From assembly GCF_013386825.1 (NCBI RefSeq), contig NZ_JACARC010000013.1:1-64000 (forward strand): a stretch of DNA of 64,000 bases, written 5' to 3'. Made by a program: the position numbers and the translations under genes. This document shows, piece after piece, positions 8,125 to 17,196 of the stretch (its first letter is position 1; every line of letters starts with the position of its first letter). The notes beneath the pieces are model-generated. The model was not told where the DNA came from. It did not search any database and worked only from the letters and a program-made list of their open reading frames with translations. The DNA comes from Pseudomonas sp. IPO3778. Its GTDB lineage: Bacteria > Pseudomonadota > Gammaproteobacteria > Pseudomonadales > Pseudomonadaceae.

Positions 8125-10704
8125 TCAGATGTCCCAGATCAGGTTGATCGCAAAGTTGCGGCCCGGTTGGGTCAGGCGGTCCAGGTTGGCCGGACCGGTC
8201 ACGCCGGCTTCGCCCACGCTGTCGTAGCTGCGCACGTCATCCCAGTTCCAGTATTTCTTGTCGGTCAGGTTGTACAGGCCGCCGTTGATGGTCACGTCCT
8301 GGGTGACTTTGTAGAAACCGGTCAGGTCGACGATGCCGAAGCCCGGGGTCTTGAACGGGCCGTTGGCGCTGTTGCCATCGGGGGCGAAGAAGGTGGTGCT
8401 GTCGACACGGTCCTGTTTCTTGACCAGGGTCCAGCTGACCAGGGCGCCGTAGTTCTGCTGGTCGTAACCCAGGCCGAACACGCCCTTGAGCGGGTTGACG
8501 CTGTTCAGCGGTTCGCCGTTGTCGTCATTGCGCCCGTAGATGTAGGCAATCGAGCCTTGGGTGTACAGGCCCTGCGGCGCGCCAAATGCGTCGAGGTTCA
8601 AGCGGCCCTTGGCTTCCACGCCCTTGATGGTGGCGTGCTTGATGTTGTTGGCTTCGAACTGCTGGACGGTACCACCAGCGACCGAGGCGTCTTCGTCGAT
8701 AAAATCGCGGTATTTGTTGTAGTACACCGCCACGTCAAACGAGCCCGCGTCGAAGTTGCCGCGAATCCCGGTTTCCACACCGCGGCTGCTTTCCGGCTTG
8801 AGGTCCGGGTTGGGTTCCACGGTGTAGCCCTGTTGCAGGTTTTCAAAGCGGCCATACAAGGCTTTGGCTGACGGTGTGCGATAGCCTTCGGCGTATTGGC
8901 CGAACCAGGTGTATTGCTCGGTCAGGGCATACGTGATGCCGAATTTGGGTGTTACACGGTGCCAGTTCTTTTCCGCATCGCTGTGGTCGTAGATGCGTGT
9001 CGGGTCCACGGTGTTGAGGAATTCCTGGGTCAGCTTGGGTTTGAGCTGGATGTAGTCATAACGCACGCTGGGCAGGAAGGTCCACTTGTCCCAGGCGATC
9101 TGGTCCTGGGCAAACAATGCATAAGAGTTGATGGTCGGGTCGGGGAAGTCGCTGGCTTTTTTCACGCTGTCGGCGGCCGACGGGCTGGGTGCGCCGATGG
9201 CGGTGCAGCCTGCGCCCACCGCCAGGCAGGTCGCGGCGCCTTCACGGGAGCCGGTGACTTTCTGCTGCTTGAGGGTGGTGCCGTAGGTCACGACATGGTC
9301 GGTTTCGCCGATGCTGAAGGCCTTGTCCAGTTGTGCGTCGAAAACCCACTGTTTCTCTTCGTACAGCGTGTCGCGAGTGCGCAATACCTTGCGCGATGGC
9401 TGGTAGATTTCTGCGGTGGTCTGGTCGGTCTTGGCAATCTGGTAGTTGAGGCTGGTCTTGATGTGATCGGCCATCGGCGAGTCGAGGGCGAACTTGTTCT
9501 CGATGCCGAAACGCTCACGGGTAATGGTGTCGTTGCCCGTACGGCCACGATAGAAGTTAAAGCCCTGGCCACCGACGAACGGGCCGCCCACCGCGTTTTT
9601 CAGGTTGGTGTCGCGGTCGTCCTTGAACTTCTCGTAGGTCAGGCCCAGGCGGTTCTCTTCACCGTAGTTCCAGCCCAGCTTGGCCAGGATATTGGTGGTA
9701 CGCGCATCTTCCGGGTTGGCGCCGGTACGGGCCAGGCCGGTGGCGTTGTTGCCGTCATAGGACTCCATTTCGTGGCCATTGCGCTGGCTCAGGTGCAGCA
9801 AGCCGTCGAAGTCCTGTACGCGACCGGCGACGGTGCCGGAGGTCAGCCAGCTCTCGTCGGCGGAGCTGTAGCCGGTCTTCAGGCGGGCGCCATAGTCCTG
9901 GCCGGGCTTGATGATGTCGTCGGGGTCGAGGGTGAAGTAGCTCACCGCGCCACCGATGGCGCTGCTGCCGTACAAGGCTGAAGCCGGGCCGCGGAGGATT
10001 TCCACGCGCTTGACGATTTCCGGGTCGACGTAGTTGCGGCGGGTCTTGGCGTAGGGGCCGTTGAAGAAGTTGTCCGGGACTTCGACACCGTCCACCTGGG
10101 TCAGGATGCGGTCGCCGTCGATGCCGCGAATGTTGTAGCCGGCGTTGCCGGAACGGGTGCCGGCGCCTCCCACCGACACACCCGGTTCGTAGCGCACCAG
10201 TTCGCGGATGGTATTGACGTTCTGGCGGTCCAGTTCTTCGCGGTCGTGCACGGTCACGGTGCTGGGCACGCTGTCCACGGCCTGTTCCTGGCGGGTGGCG
10301 CTGATGGTCATTTGTTGCAAGGTGATGGTGCTGCCGGCGGCGCGCTTTTCCAGCACGATGTTGTTGTTGCTCAGTTTGCGGTAGCCCAGGTTGGTCCCCA
10401 CCAACAGCCGGTCCAGGGCTTTGTCCGCCGGCAACGAGCCGCGCACGCCAGGGGACGACACACCCTGGCCCAACTCGGCAGGCAGGCCGACTTGCCAGCC
10501 GGTCACGGCGGTAAAGGCGTTCAGTGCCGAGACCAGGGATTGCTGCTCGATGCTGAAGCTGTAATTGCCCTGGCTGCGGGTGGCCGGCTCTGCGGCGCTG
10601 GCGACCATGACGGGCGCGCCGGCCAACAGAATGGCAGCCGTCAGCAGCGACAAGCCGTGACTGCGAACGGGCGAAGAGGACCGGCGGTTGAAACGAGAGG
10701 ACAT
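8125..10704 (-). CDS. TonB-dependent heme receptor with signalling domain (HxuA-type)
   Basis: An 859-residue outer-membrane receptor. A long signal peptide (about residues 1-38) is followed by a secretin/TonB short N-terminal (STN) signalling domain (about 47-120), a TonB box region (LQQMTISATRQ, about 129-139), a plug domain (SVPSTVTV... to GPASALYGSSAIGGAVSYF) and a beta-barrel. The barrel carries the heme-receptor signatures in variant form, YRTPSAKAL for the FRAP box and NPDLKPE for the NPNL box. The STN domain and the adjacent FecR/FecI-like genes show a cell-surface signalling receptor: heme binding outside is relayed to the anti-sigma factor. It closely fits the Hxu system of P. aeruginosa and the heme locus beside gap-1 in P. 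putida. Confidence 0.92.
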   Translation of the reverse strand: MSSRFNRRSSSPVRSHGLSLLTAAILLAGAPVMVASAAEPATRSQGNYSFSIEQQSLVSALNAFTAVTGWQVGLPAELGQGVSSPGVRGSLPADKALDRLLVGTNLGYRKLSNNNIVLEKRAAGSTITLQQMTISATRQEQAVDSVPSTVTVHDREELDRQNVNTIRELVRYEPGVSVGGAGTRSGNAGYNIRGIDGDRILTQVDGVEVPDNFFNGPYAKTRRNYVDPEIVKRVEILRGPASALYGSSAIGGAVSYFTLDPDDIIKPGQDYGARLKTGYSSADESWLTSGTVAGRVQDFDGLLHLSQRNGHEMESYDGNNATGLARTGANPEDARTTNILAKLGWNYGEENRLGLTYEKFKDDRDTNLKNAVGGPFVGGQGFNFYRGRTGNDTITRERFGIENKFALDSPMADHIKTSLNYQIAKTDQTTAEIYQPSRKVLRTRDTLYEEKQWVFDAQLDKAFSIGETDHVVTYGTTLKQQKVTGSREGAATCLAVGAGCTAIGAPSPSAADSVKKASDFPDPTINSYALFAQDQIAWDKWTFLPSVRYDYIQLKPKLTQEFLNTVDPTRIYDHSDAEKNWHRVTPKFGITYALTEQYTWFGQYAEGYRTPSAKALYGRFENLQQGYTVEPNPDLKPESSRGVETGIRGNFDAGSFDVAVYYNKYRDFIDEDASVAGGTVQQFEANNIKHATIKGVEAKGRLNLDAFGAPQGLYTQGSIAYIYGRNDDNGEPLNSVNPLKGVFGLGYDQQNYGALVSWTLVKKQDRVDSTTFFAPDGNSANGPFKTPGFGIVDLTGFYKVTQDVTINGGLYNLTDKKYWNWDDVRSYDSVGEAGVTGPANLDRLTQPGRNFAINLIWDI

Positions 10705-10806
10705 CGAGAGCGCTCCGGAAGGTACGAATCTTATAGTTGCGAAACCGAATCAAATAGGAATCAGTTGCATTGGCTATAACGAGACGTACCGCCGTTGGCT
10801 ATCGAG

Positions 10807-10825
10807 TAAAAATAATTCTCATTTA
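10807..10825. promoter_or_regulatory. Possible Fur box before the heme receptor
   Basis: On the minus strand the sequence reads AAATGAGAATTATTTTTA, close to Fur box variants containing AATGAGAATTATT. It overlaps the stop codon of the anti-sigma gene and lies about 100 bp upstream of the receptor ATG, suggesting the receptor has its own iron-controlled promoter. Confidence 0.45.
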
Positions 10826-11791
10826 GTTCAGGATCACCAGCGCCGGGTATTCCGAGAGCTTGGCCGAGGTGATGTGGGCGAGGGAGCGCACCACGTCCAG
10901 CGGTTGGTCGAGGCGGTAGTTACCGGTGACCGCAACGCTGGCGAGCTTGTCGTTGTTGTTGACGATCCAGCCTGGGTAGTAGCGGCGCAACTCGGCCAGT
11001 ACTTCGCTCATCGGGCAGTTTTCGAAAATCAGCCGGCCGTCGACCCAGGCCAGGTCTTTGGTGGTGTCGAGCTTGGCCGGTTGGCCGAAGCCCTTGGGCC
11101 CGATGCGGATACTTTCACCGGCACTCAGGCGCACCCGTGCGTCATCAAAGGTGTTGCTCAGGTCGACATCGCCGCGCTGCACCTGAACCTGGGCTTCACC
11201 GTTCAAGTAGCGCACGGCGAAGGCTGTGTCGCGCACGCTGGCGCGCACCGGTCCGGCGTCGATTTCCAGGGGCAGGCCACGGCTGGGCAGCACTTCGAAA
11301 AACGCTTCACCCTGATACAGGCGGGCGATGCGCTGGTGGTCCTTGATGCTGCTGGAGAAAGCCGAATTGGTGTTAAGCAGGACTTTCGAGCCGTCGTCCA
11401 ATTGCAGGCGCTGGCGCTCGCCCACCACGGTCAGGTGGTCGGCCTGCAGGCGCATGGGCAGGTTGCTGAAGCTGAACAGGCCCAGCAGCAGGACGGCGGC
11501 GGTGGCCAAGGGTTTCCAGTGGGGTTTGATGCGGCGCCAGGCGCCGGGTTTGCGCGGCGCATTCAGGGCGACGGCGGCGCTGTGCACCGGCGCGCCACCC
11601 CAGGCGTTCTGGGCCTTGATGAAGGCTTCGGCGTGCAGCGGATCGCTGGCGAGCCAGGCTTCGAACTCGGCCTGCTGCCCGGGTTGCGGGCACTGCAAGG
11701 CGATCAGCCAGTCGAGGGCTTGGTCCATAGCCGTGTCTTGCAACACCTCATGAGCCAGCTCATGGGGGTGCAGTTTGTTCGGATCCGTCAC
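10823..11791 (-). CDS. FecR-family anti-sigma factor (HxuR-type)
   Basis: A 322-residue FecR-like sigma regulator. A cytoplasmic N-terminal domain (about 15-85, with the helix AMDQALDWLIAL and FEAWLASDPLHAEAF) binds the ECF sigma factor. One membrane span follows (about 93-111), then a periplasmic FecR domain and a C-terminal STN-like domain (SVAVTGNYRLDQPLDVVRSLAHIT) that meets the receptor's signalling domain. It passes the heme signal to the sigma factor encoded 61 bp upstream on the same strand. Gene order sigma / anti-sigma / receptor / heme oxygenase follows the expected operon direction. Confidence 0.92.
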   Translation of the reverse strand: MTDPNKLHPHELAHEVLQDTAMDQALDWLIALQCPQPGQQAEFEAWLASDPLHAEAFIKAQNAWGGAPVHSAAVALNAPRKPGAWRRIKPHWKPLATAAVLLLGLFSFSNLPMRLQADHLTVVGERQRLQLDDGSKVLLNTNSAFSSSIKDHQRIARLYQGEAFFEVLPSRGLPLEIDAGPVRASVRDTAFAVRYLNGEAQVQVQRGDVDLSNTFDDARVRLSAGESIRIGPKGFGQPAKLDTTKDLAWVDGRLIFENCPMSEVLAELRRYYPGWIVNNNDKLASVAVTGNYRLDQPLDVVRSLAHITSAKLSEYPALVILN

Positions 11792-11852
11792 GGTGTTCCT
11801 CGGGTCTTCGCCACGTTTTAATCAAAAGTCCTACAGACTGTGCCGGCAAAGC

Positions 11853-12371
11853 TTAAGGGCGATCCAGTCTTTCGGCCACACCTATGCAGATGGCCATGAT
11901 CAATTTCAGTTCCTTTTGCACGGTACTCAGGGACACGTCGAGCTGGTCGGCGATCTCCTGATAGCTGCAGCCGTGCAGGCGGCTGAGGATGAAGATCTGC
12001 TGTTGGCGGGCGCTCAACTGGCCGAGGCTGACACTCAGGTGTTCGAGCAATTGCTCGGCCTGTGTCGCGTCTTCCGGGGTGCTGACGGGGGAGGCGACGC
12101 TTTGCAGGACATCCAGCGGGACATCTTCCTGCAGGGTGCGGGCCTGGATCCTGCGGGCGCGCAGGTGGTCCAGCGCCAGGTTGCGCGCCGTCTGGTACAC
12201 GAAGGGTTCGAGGTGATCGATGGGCCGTTCACTCAAGGCCCTTGTCACGCGCAGGTAGGTTTCCTGCAGCAGGTCCTCGGCGGTGCTGTGGTTGTTCACC
12301 ATCCGCTGCAAGGTGCGCAGCAGAATCACCCGTTGGGTGAGGAAGACGTGGTTGAAGCGAGATTGGCTCAC
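11853..12371 (-). CDS. ECF sigma factor, FecI family (HxuI-type)
   Basis: A 172-residue FecI-type extracytoplasmic-function sigma factor. Region 2 spans about residues 8-75 (AEDLLQETYLRVTRAL, FVYQTARNLALDHLRARR) and region 4 about 115-165 (LSARQQQIFILSRLHGCSYQEIADQLDVS). When the anti-sigma factor relays heme binding, it should direct transcription of the receptor gene. A strong Fur box lies just upstream (12397-12415), so it is expected to be made under iron starvation. Confidence 0.93.
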   Translation of the reverse strand: MSQSRFNHVFLTQRVILLRTLQRMVNNHSTAEDLLQETYLRVTRALSERPIDHLEPFVYQTARNLALDHLRARRIQARTLQEDVPLDVLQSVASPVSTPEDATQAEQLLEHLSVSLGQLSARQQQIFILSRLHGCSYQEIADQLDVSLSTVQKELKLIMAICIGVAERLDRP

Positions 12372-12396
12372 AGTGATACCAGACCGATTTGCAGCA

Positions 12397-12415
12397 AATG
12401 ATAATGCTTATCATC
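12397..12415. promoter_or_regulatory. Fur box upstream of the ECF sigma gene
   Basis: AATGATAATGCTTATCATC closely matches the Fur consensus GATAATGATAATCATTATC and is nearly palindromic (GATAA...TTATC). It lies 26 bp upstream of the sigma-factor ATG, in the right place to repress the heme signalling operon when iron is plentiful. Confidence 0.8.
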
Positions 12416-12455
12416 AACACAAATGGCAAGGGGCACTTTGATCGGTTTGCGTTGG

Positions 12456-12565
12456 CGCAAGGCTGCGATCGACTGCGAAGCCGGCGTATTCCAGGCGATG
12501 CCGATATGTCTGAAGTACCTGTTCGCCTGGTTTACGGCTGCTTCGCAGTCGATCGCAGCCTTGCG
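12456..12565. repeat. 25-bp perfect inverted repeat between mgsA and the sigma gene
   Basis: The arms at 12456-12480 and 12541-12565 are exact reverse complements (core GGCTGCGATCGACTGCGAAG), with a 60-bp loop. It is a REP-like palindrome of a different core from the others in the window and ends 22 bp from the mgsA stop. Confidence 0.85.
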
Positions 12566-12586
12566 GCCACTGAAGGTGTTACGGCG

Positions 12587-13051
12587 TTATACGCGATCCA
12601 GCAGATACGCCTGGTAGTCCGGAATCCGGTACTCGTGGGCCTGGTCCATCATCGGGCTGCTGAGCAGGTAGTCGGCGCTGCATTCATTGCAGGCCACCGG
12701 GATGTTCCACACCGCGGCCACCCGCAGCAACGCCTTGATATCCGGGTCATGAGGCTGCGGTTCGAAGGGGTCCCAGAAGAACACCAGCATGTCCACCCGC
12801 TGCTCGGCGATTTGCGCGCCCAGTTGCTGATCACCGCCCAACGGGCCGCTGATCATGGTGTCGATGGGCAGGCCCAGGCGGGCGCTCAACAAGTGCCCGG
12901 TGGTGCCGGTTGCCACAAGGTCGTGCCGGGCCAGGCGGTCTTTTTGCCGCTCGGCCCAGTCCAGGAGAAACACCTTGCAATGGTCATGGGCAACCAGGGC
13001 GATACGCTTGCGCGCCGCCATGGTTTTGTTCATGAAACCGATGCCGACCAT
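12587..13051 (-). CDS. mgsA: Methylglyoxal synthase
   Basis: A 154-residue methylglyoxal synthase (E. coli enzyme 152 residues). It converts dihydroxyacetone phosphate to methylglyoxal and phosphate, bypassing lower glycolysis when triose phosphate accumulates. The family motifs are present: TGTTGHLL, GPLGGDQQLGA with catalytic Asp74, and FFWDPFEPQPHDPD with His101. The start at 13051 (MVGIGFMNKTMAARKRIAL) has CGGAG seven bases upstream and begins four bases after the gapA stop codon, so the two are almost certainly one operon. It therefore sits directly beside a GAPDH gene, which uses the same triose phosphate pool. Confidence 0.92.
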   Translation of the reverse strand: MVGIGFMNKTMAARKRIALVAHDHCKVFLLDWAERQKDRLARHDLVATGTTGHLLSARLGLPIDTMISGPLGGDQQLGAQIAEQRVDMLVFFWDPFEPQPHDPDIKALLRVAAVWNIPVACNECSADYLLSSPMMDQAHEYRIPDYQAYLLDRV

Positions 13052-13055
13052 GCCG

Positions 13056-14057
13056 TTACTCCGCGTTGCAGAGCGCCAGGCAGTTATCCAGCATACGGTT
13101 CGAGAAGCCCCATTCGTTGTCATACCAAGCCAGCACTTTCAACAATTTGCCGCTAACCTTGGTGTGATTGGCGTCGAAGATCGACGAAAGCGGGTTATGG
13201 TTGAAGTCACTGGAAACCAGCGGCAGGGTGTTGTAACCGAGGATTTTCGAGTGTTGGCTGGCGGCTTTCAGCAGCGCGTTGACTTCTTCGGCGCTGGCTT
13301 CTTTTTTCAGCTGTACGGTGAGGTCCACCAGCGACACGTTGATCACGGGTACACGCACGGCCATGCCGGTCAGCTTGCCTGCCAGTTCCGGCAGCACCAG
13401 GCCTACGGCTTCGGCGGCGCCCGTCTTGCTCGGGATCATGTTCTGGGTGGCCGAACGCGCGCGGTACGGGTCGGTGTGGTAGACGTCGGTCAGGTTCTGG
13501 TCGTTGGTGTAGGCGTGGATGGTGGTCATCAAGCCGCTTTCGATGCCCAGCTCGCGGTGCAGCACCTGGGCCACCGGTGCCAGGCAGTTGGTGGTGCAGG
13601 ACGCGTTGGAGATGATCTGGTGGGATTGACGCAAAATGTCATGGTTCACGCCATACACCACGGTGGCATCAGCGCCCTTGGCCGGGGCCGAGATGATCAC
13701 CTTGCGCGCGCCGGCAGTAATATGGGCGGCGGCCTTGTCACGGTCGGTGAACAGGCCGGTGCATTCGAAGACCACGTCTACCTTGTGTGCGGCCCACGGC
13801 AGGTCGGCCGGGTTGCGAATGGCACTTACGGCAATCCGGTCACCATTGACGGTCAGGCTTTCCTGATCGTGGGCGACCTCTGCTTCGAAAGTACCGTGGA
13901 CGGTGTCGTATTTAAGCAGGTGGGCATTGATCGAGCTGTCGCCAAGATCGTTGATGGCGACGATCTGCAAATCCTGACGATAGCCTTGGGTATAAAGTGC
14001 GCGCAGGACATTACGGCCAATACGGCCAAAACCATTGATAGCGATACGTAGAGTCAT
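13056..14057 (-). CDS. gapA: Glyceraldehyde-3-phosphate dehydrogenase, type I (gap-1)
   Basis: A 333-residue type I GAPDH that oxidises glyceraldehyde 3-phosphate to 1,3-bisphosphoglycerate with NAD(P). The N-terminal nucleotide-binding motif is [10 protein letters not shown] (residues 7-16) and the catalytic Cys154 lies in [12 protein letters not shown]. It is divergent from edd and shares with it a 221-bp promoter region containing two HexR-type operators. This is the glycolytic-direction gap-1 of the Pseudomonas sugar cluster. mgsA follows immediately. Confidence 0.95.
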   Translation of the reverse strand: MTLRIAINGFGRIGRNVLRALYTQGYRQDLQIVAINDLGDSSINAHLLKYDTVHGTFEAEVAHDQESLTVNGDRIAVSAIRNPADLPWAAHKVDVVFECTGLFTDRDKAAAHITAGARKVIISAPAKGADATVVYGVNHDILRQSHQIISNASCTTNCLAPVAQVLHRELGIESGLMTTIHAYTNDQNLTDVYHTDPYRARSATQNMIPSKTGAAEAVGLVLPELAGKLTGMAVRVPVINVSLVDLTVQLKKEASAEEVNALLKAASQHSKILGYNTLPLVSSDFNHNPLSSIFDANHTKVSGKLLKVLAWYDNEWGFSNRMLDNCLALCNAE

Positions 14058-14081
14058 TGGAAGGTGCCTGTCGTCGATTTG

Positions 14082-14096
14082 TTGTAAGAATTACAA
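14082..14096. promoter_or_regulatory. HexR operator, gapA-proximal
   Basis: TTGTAAGAATTACAA is a perfect TTGT-N7-ACAA palindrome, the known HexR binding pattern in Pseudomonas. It lies 25 bp upstream of the gapA ATG. HexR is released by 2-keto-3-deoxy-6-phosphogluconate, so the site should derepress gapA when sugar is being used. Confidence 0.8.
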
Positions 14097-14143
14097 GATT
14101 ATTCGCATAAAAATAGAAAACAAGCCTTTTTAGTGGCAATATT

Positions 14144-14158
14144 TTGTTCAATCAACAA
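14144..14158. promoter_or_regulatory. HexR operator, edd-proximal
   Basis: TTGTTCAATCAACAA is a second TTGT-N7-ACAA site, 47 bp from the first and about 120 bp upstream of the edd ATG. It is placed to control the edd-glk-gltR-gtsS unit. Confidence 0.75.
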
Positions 14159-14278
14159 CGAGTGACCTGAATCAACTGGTCCGATTGATCAAAAAGCACC
14201 CTGCCATCCCACCTACAGCGGGCTTTTGATCAGCATAGACATACAGGTCGCCACATCCGTTAGCCTGGAGTTCTACAC

Positions 14279-16105
14279 ATGCATCCCCGCGTTCTTGAGG
14301 TCACCGAACGGCTTATCGCCCGTAGCCGTGCAACCCGTGAGGCATACCTTGCGCTCATTCGCGGCGCTGCCAGCGACGGCCCGATGCGCGGCAAGCTGCA
14401 ATGCGCCAACTTTGCCCACGGCGTGGCCGGGTGCGGCACCGAAGACAAAAACAGCCTGCGCATGATGAACGCCGCCAACGTGGCAATTGTTTCGTCATAT
14501 AACGACATGCTCTCGGCCCACCAGCCGTACGAACATTTCCCCGAGCAAATCAAAAAAGCCCTGCGTGAAGTCGGCTCCGTGGGTCAGTTCGCCGGCGGCA
14601 CCCCCGCCATGTGCGACGGCGTGACCCAGGGCGAGCCGGGCATGGAGCTCAGCCTGCTGAGCCGCGAAGTGATTGCGATGTCCACGGCGGTAGCGCTGTC
14701 CCACAACATGTTCGACGCCGCGCTGATGCTCGGTATCTGCGACAAGATCGTCCCGGGCCTGATGATGGGCGCCCTGCGCTACGGCCATCTGCCGATGATC
14801 TTCGTACCCGGCGGCCCGATGCCGTCAGGGATCTCCAACAAGCAGAAAGCCGACGTGCGCCAGCGCTACGCCGAAGGCAAGGCCACCCGCGAAGAGCTGC
14901 TGGAATCGGAGATGAAGTCCTACCACAGCCCGGGCACCTGCACCTTCTACGGCACCGCCAACACCAACCAGTTGCTGATGGAAGTGATGGGCATGCACTT
15001 GCCGGGTGCTTCGTTCGTCAACCCGTACACACCGCTGCGTGACGCCCTGACCCGCGAAGCCGCGCATCAGGTCACGCGCCTGACCAAGGCCAACGGTAAC
15101 TTCACGCCGATCGGCGAGATCGTCGACGAGAAATCCATCGTCAACTCCATCATCGCCCTCAACGCCACCGGCGGCTCCACCAACCACACCCTGCACATGC
15201 CGGCCATCGCCATGTCGGCGGGCATCATCCTGACCTGGGATGACATGGCTGACCTCTCCGAGGTGGTGCCGACCCTGTCCCACGTGTATCCAAACGGCAA
15301 GGCCGACATCAACCACTTCCAGGCAGCGGGCGGCATGTCGTTCCTGATCCGCGAACTGCTGGAAGCCGGCCTGCTCCACAACGACGTCAACACCGTGGCC
15401 GGTCACGGCCTGAGCCGCTACACCCAGGAACCGTTCCTGGTGGACGGCGAACTGGTGTGGCGTGAAGGCCCGATCGAAAGCCTCGACGAAACCATCCTGC
15501 GCCCCGTGGCCCGTGCGTTCTCCCCGGAAGGCGGCCTGCGCGTGATGGAAGGCAACCTGGGCCGGGGTGTGATGAAAGTCTCCGCCGTGGCGCTCGAACA
15601 TCAAATCGTCGAAGCCCCGGCCGTGGTGTTCCAGGACCAGCAAGACCTGGCCGATGCGTTCAAGGCTGGCCAACTGGAAAAAGACTTTGTGGCGGTGATG
15701 CGCTTCCAGGGGCCGCGCTCCAACGGCATGCCGGAATTGCACAAGATGACGCCGTTCCTCGGCGTGCTGCAGGACCGTGGCTTCAAGGTTGCCCTGGTAA
15801 CAGACGGGCGCATGTCCGGCGCGTCAGGTAAGATTCCCGCCGCGATTCATGTCAACCCTGAAGCCCAGAGCGGCGGGGCACTGGCACGGGTGCGCGATGG
15901 CGATATCATTCGCGTGGATGGCGTCAAAGGCACCTTGGAGCTTAAGGTGGACGCCGAAGAATTTGCAGCGCGCACGCCTGCCACGGGCCTTCTGGGCAAT
16001 AACGTGGGGGCCGGTCGCGAGCTGTTTGCGTTTATGCGTCTGGCCGCAAGCTCCGCAGAGCAGGGCGCCAGCGCCTTTACCTCTGCCCTGGAGACACTTA
16101 AGTGA
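14279..16105 (+). CDS. edd: 6-phosphogluconate dehydratase
   Basis: A 608-residue Entner-Doudoroff dehydratase (IlvD/Edd family) that converts 6-phosphogluconate to 2-keto-3-deoxy-6-phosphogluconate using an iron-sulfur cluster. Family landmarks include [29 protein letters not shown] and [20 protein letters not shown], and conserved cysteines in these blocks are the likely cluster ligands. It starts at ATG 14279 behind CTGGAG. Its stop overlaps the GTG start of glk (GTGA), so the two are translationally coupled. HexR sites upstream place it under sugar-acid control. Confidence 0.96.
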   Translation: MHPRVLEVTERLIARSRATREAYLALIRGAASDGPMRGKLQCANFAHGVAGCGTEDKNSLRMMNAANVAIVSSYNDMLSAHQPYEHFPEQIKKALREVGSVGQFAGGTPAMCDGVTQGEPGMELSLLSREVIAMSTAVALSHNMFDAALMLGICDKIVPGLMMGALRYGHLPMIFVPGGPMPSGISNKQKADVRQRYAEGKATREELLESEMKSYHSPGTCTFYGTANTNQLLMEVMGMHLPGASFVNPYTPLRDALTREAAHQVTRLTKANGNFTPIGEIVDEKSIVNSIIALNATGGSTNHTLHMPAIAMSAGIILTWDDMADLSEVVPTLSHVYPNGKADINHFQAAGGMSFLIRELLEAGLLHNDVNTVAGHGLSRYTQEPFLVDGELVWREGPIESLDETILRPVARAFSPEGGLRVMEGNLGRGVMKVSAVALEHQIVEAPAVVFQDQQDLADAFKAGQLEKDFVAVMRFQGPRSNGMPELHKMTPFLGVLQDRGFKVALVTDGRMSGASGKIPAAIHVNPEAQSGGALARVRDGDIIRVDGVKGTLELKVDAEEFAARTPATGLLGNNVGAGRELFAFMRLAASSAEQGASAFTSALETLK

Positions 16106-17058
16106 AGCTTGCGCTGGTCGGTGATATTGGGGGTACCAACGCCCGTTTTGCGTTGTGGCGGGATCAGGCGCTGCATTCGATCCGCGTCCATGCGACGGCG
16201 GATCATGCCAGCCCCGAAGAGGCGATCCAGGCCTATCTCAAGGAAGAAGGCCTGGCCATCGGCTCGATTGGCGCGGTGTGCCTGTCGGTCGCCGGGCCGG
16301 TGAGTGGAGATGAATTTAAATTCACCAACAACCACTGGCGCCTGAGCAAGACTGCTTTTTGCAAGACCCTGCAGGTGGACGAGCTGCTGCTGGTGAATGA
16401 TTTCTCGGCCATGGCCCTGGGCATGACCCGCCTGCAGCCCGACGAATTCCGCGTGGTGTGCGAAGGCACGCCGGAGCCGTTGCGCCCGGCGGTGGTGATC
16501 GGCCCGGGCACTGGCCTGGGTGTGGGCACCTTGCTCGACCTCGGCCATGGCCGTTGGGCGGCCTTGCCGGGTGAGGGCGGCCATGTCGACCTGCCGGTGA
16601 GCAGCCCGCGGGAAGCCCAGTTGTGGCAGCACATCTACACTGAGATCGGCCATGTCAGCGCTGAAACCGCCTTGAGCGGTGGCGGTTTGCCGAGGTTGTA
16701 CCGGGCGATCTGCGCGGTGGACGGCCATGAGGCGGTACTGGACACCCCCGAGGCCATCACTGCCGCTGGTCTGGCGGGCGATCCGATTGCCCTGGAAGTG
16801 CTGGACCAGTTCAGTATCTGGCTGGGCCGCGTCGCCGGTAACAACGTGCTGACCACCGGCGGTCGTGGTGGTGTGTACATCGTCGGTGGCGTGATTCCGC
16901 GCTTTGCCGATTTCTTTATCAAGAGTGGTTTTGCCAGGAGTTTCGGCGACAAGGGCTGTATGAGCGACTACTTCAAAGGCATTCCGGTGTGGCTGGTGAC
17001 GGCACCGTATTCCGGTTTGACCGGGGCAGGTGTAGCGCTGGAGCAGGCATTTGCGTAG
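16102..17058 (+). CDS. glk: Glucokinase
   Basis: A 318-residue bacterial glucokinase (Glk family), phosphorylating intracellular glucose with ATP. The N-terminal phosphate loop is [10 protein letters not shown] (residues 8-17), the catalytic region is [12 protein letters not shown], and the sugar-binding segment [10 protein letters not shown] is present. The GTG start overlaps the edd stop by four bases. Together with edd it channels glucose 6-phosphate toward the Entner-Doudoroff route. Confidence 0.95.
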   Translation: MKLALVGDIGGTNARFALWRDQALHSIRVHATADHASPEEAIQAYLKEEGLAIGSIGAVCLSVAGPVSGDEFKFTNNHWRLSKTAFCKTLQVDELLLVNDFSAMALGMTRLQPDEFRVVCEGTPEPLRPAVVIGPGTGLGVGTLLDLGHGRWAALPGEGGHVDLPVSSPREAQLWQHIYTEIGHVSAETALSGGGLPRLYRAICAVDGHEAVLDTPEAITAAGLAGDPIALEVLDQFSIWLGRVAGNNVLTTGGRGGVYIVGGVIPRFADFFIKSGFARSFGDKGCMSDYFKGIPVWLVTAPYSGLTGAGVALEQAFA

Positions 17059-17071
17059 GCAGTGATGGCGC

Positions 17072-17136
17072 CATCGCAGGCAAGCCAGCTCCCACAGGGG
17101 AATGCATTCCAAATGTGGGAGCTGGCTTCTGCGATG
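17072..17136. repeat. Imperfect REP palindrome after glk
   Basis: The left arm at 17072-17096 pairs with 17114-17136, the right arm lacking two bases. It is the same family as 7274-7364 and 24745-24818. It lies between glk and gltR and could attenuate read-through. Confidence 0.75.
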
Positions 17137-17178
17137 AGGCCCTCCAGAACAACGAATTATTAAGCCCGTCCCATCCCT

Positions 17179-17186
17179 AACAACAA
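17179..17186 (+). promoter_or_regulatory. Possible Hfq/Crc CA-motif at the gltR ribosome site
   Basis: AACAACAA matches the AAnAAnAA pattern bound by Hfq with Crc in Pseudomonas and runs into the AAGGA ribosome site of gltR (start GTG 17197). This location is typical of catabolite-repressed messages. The motif is short, so the call is tentative. Confidence 0.4.
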
Positions 17187-17196
17187 GGACGACCCC

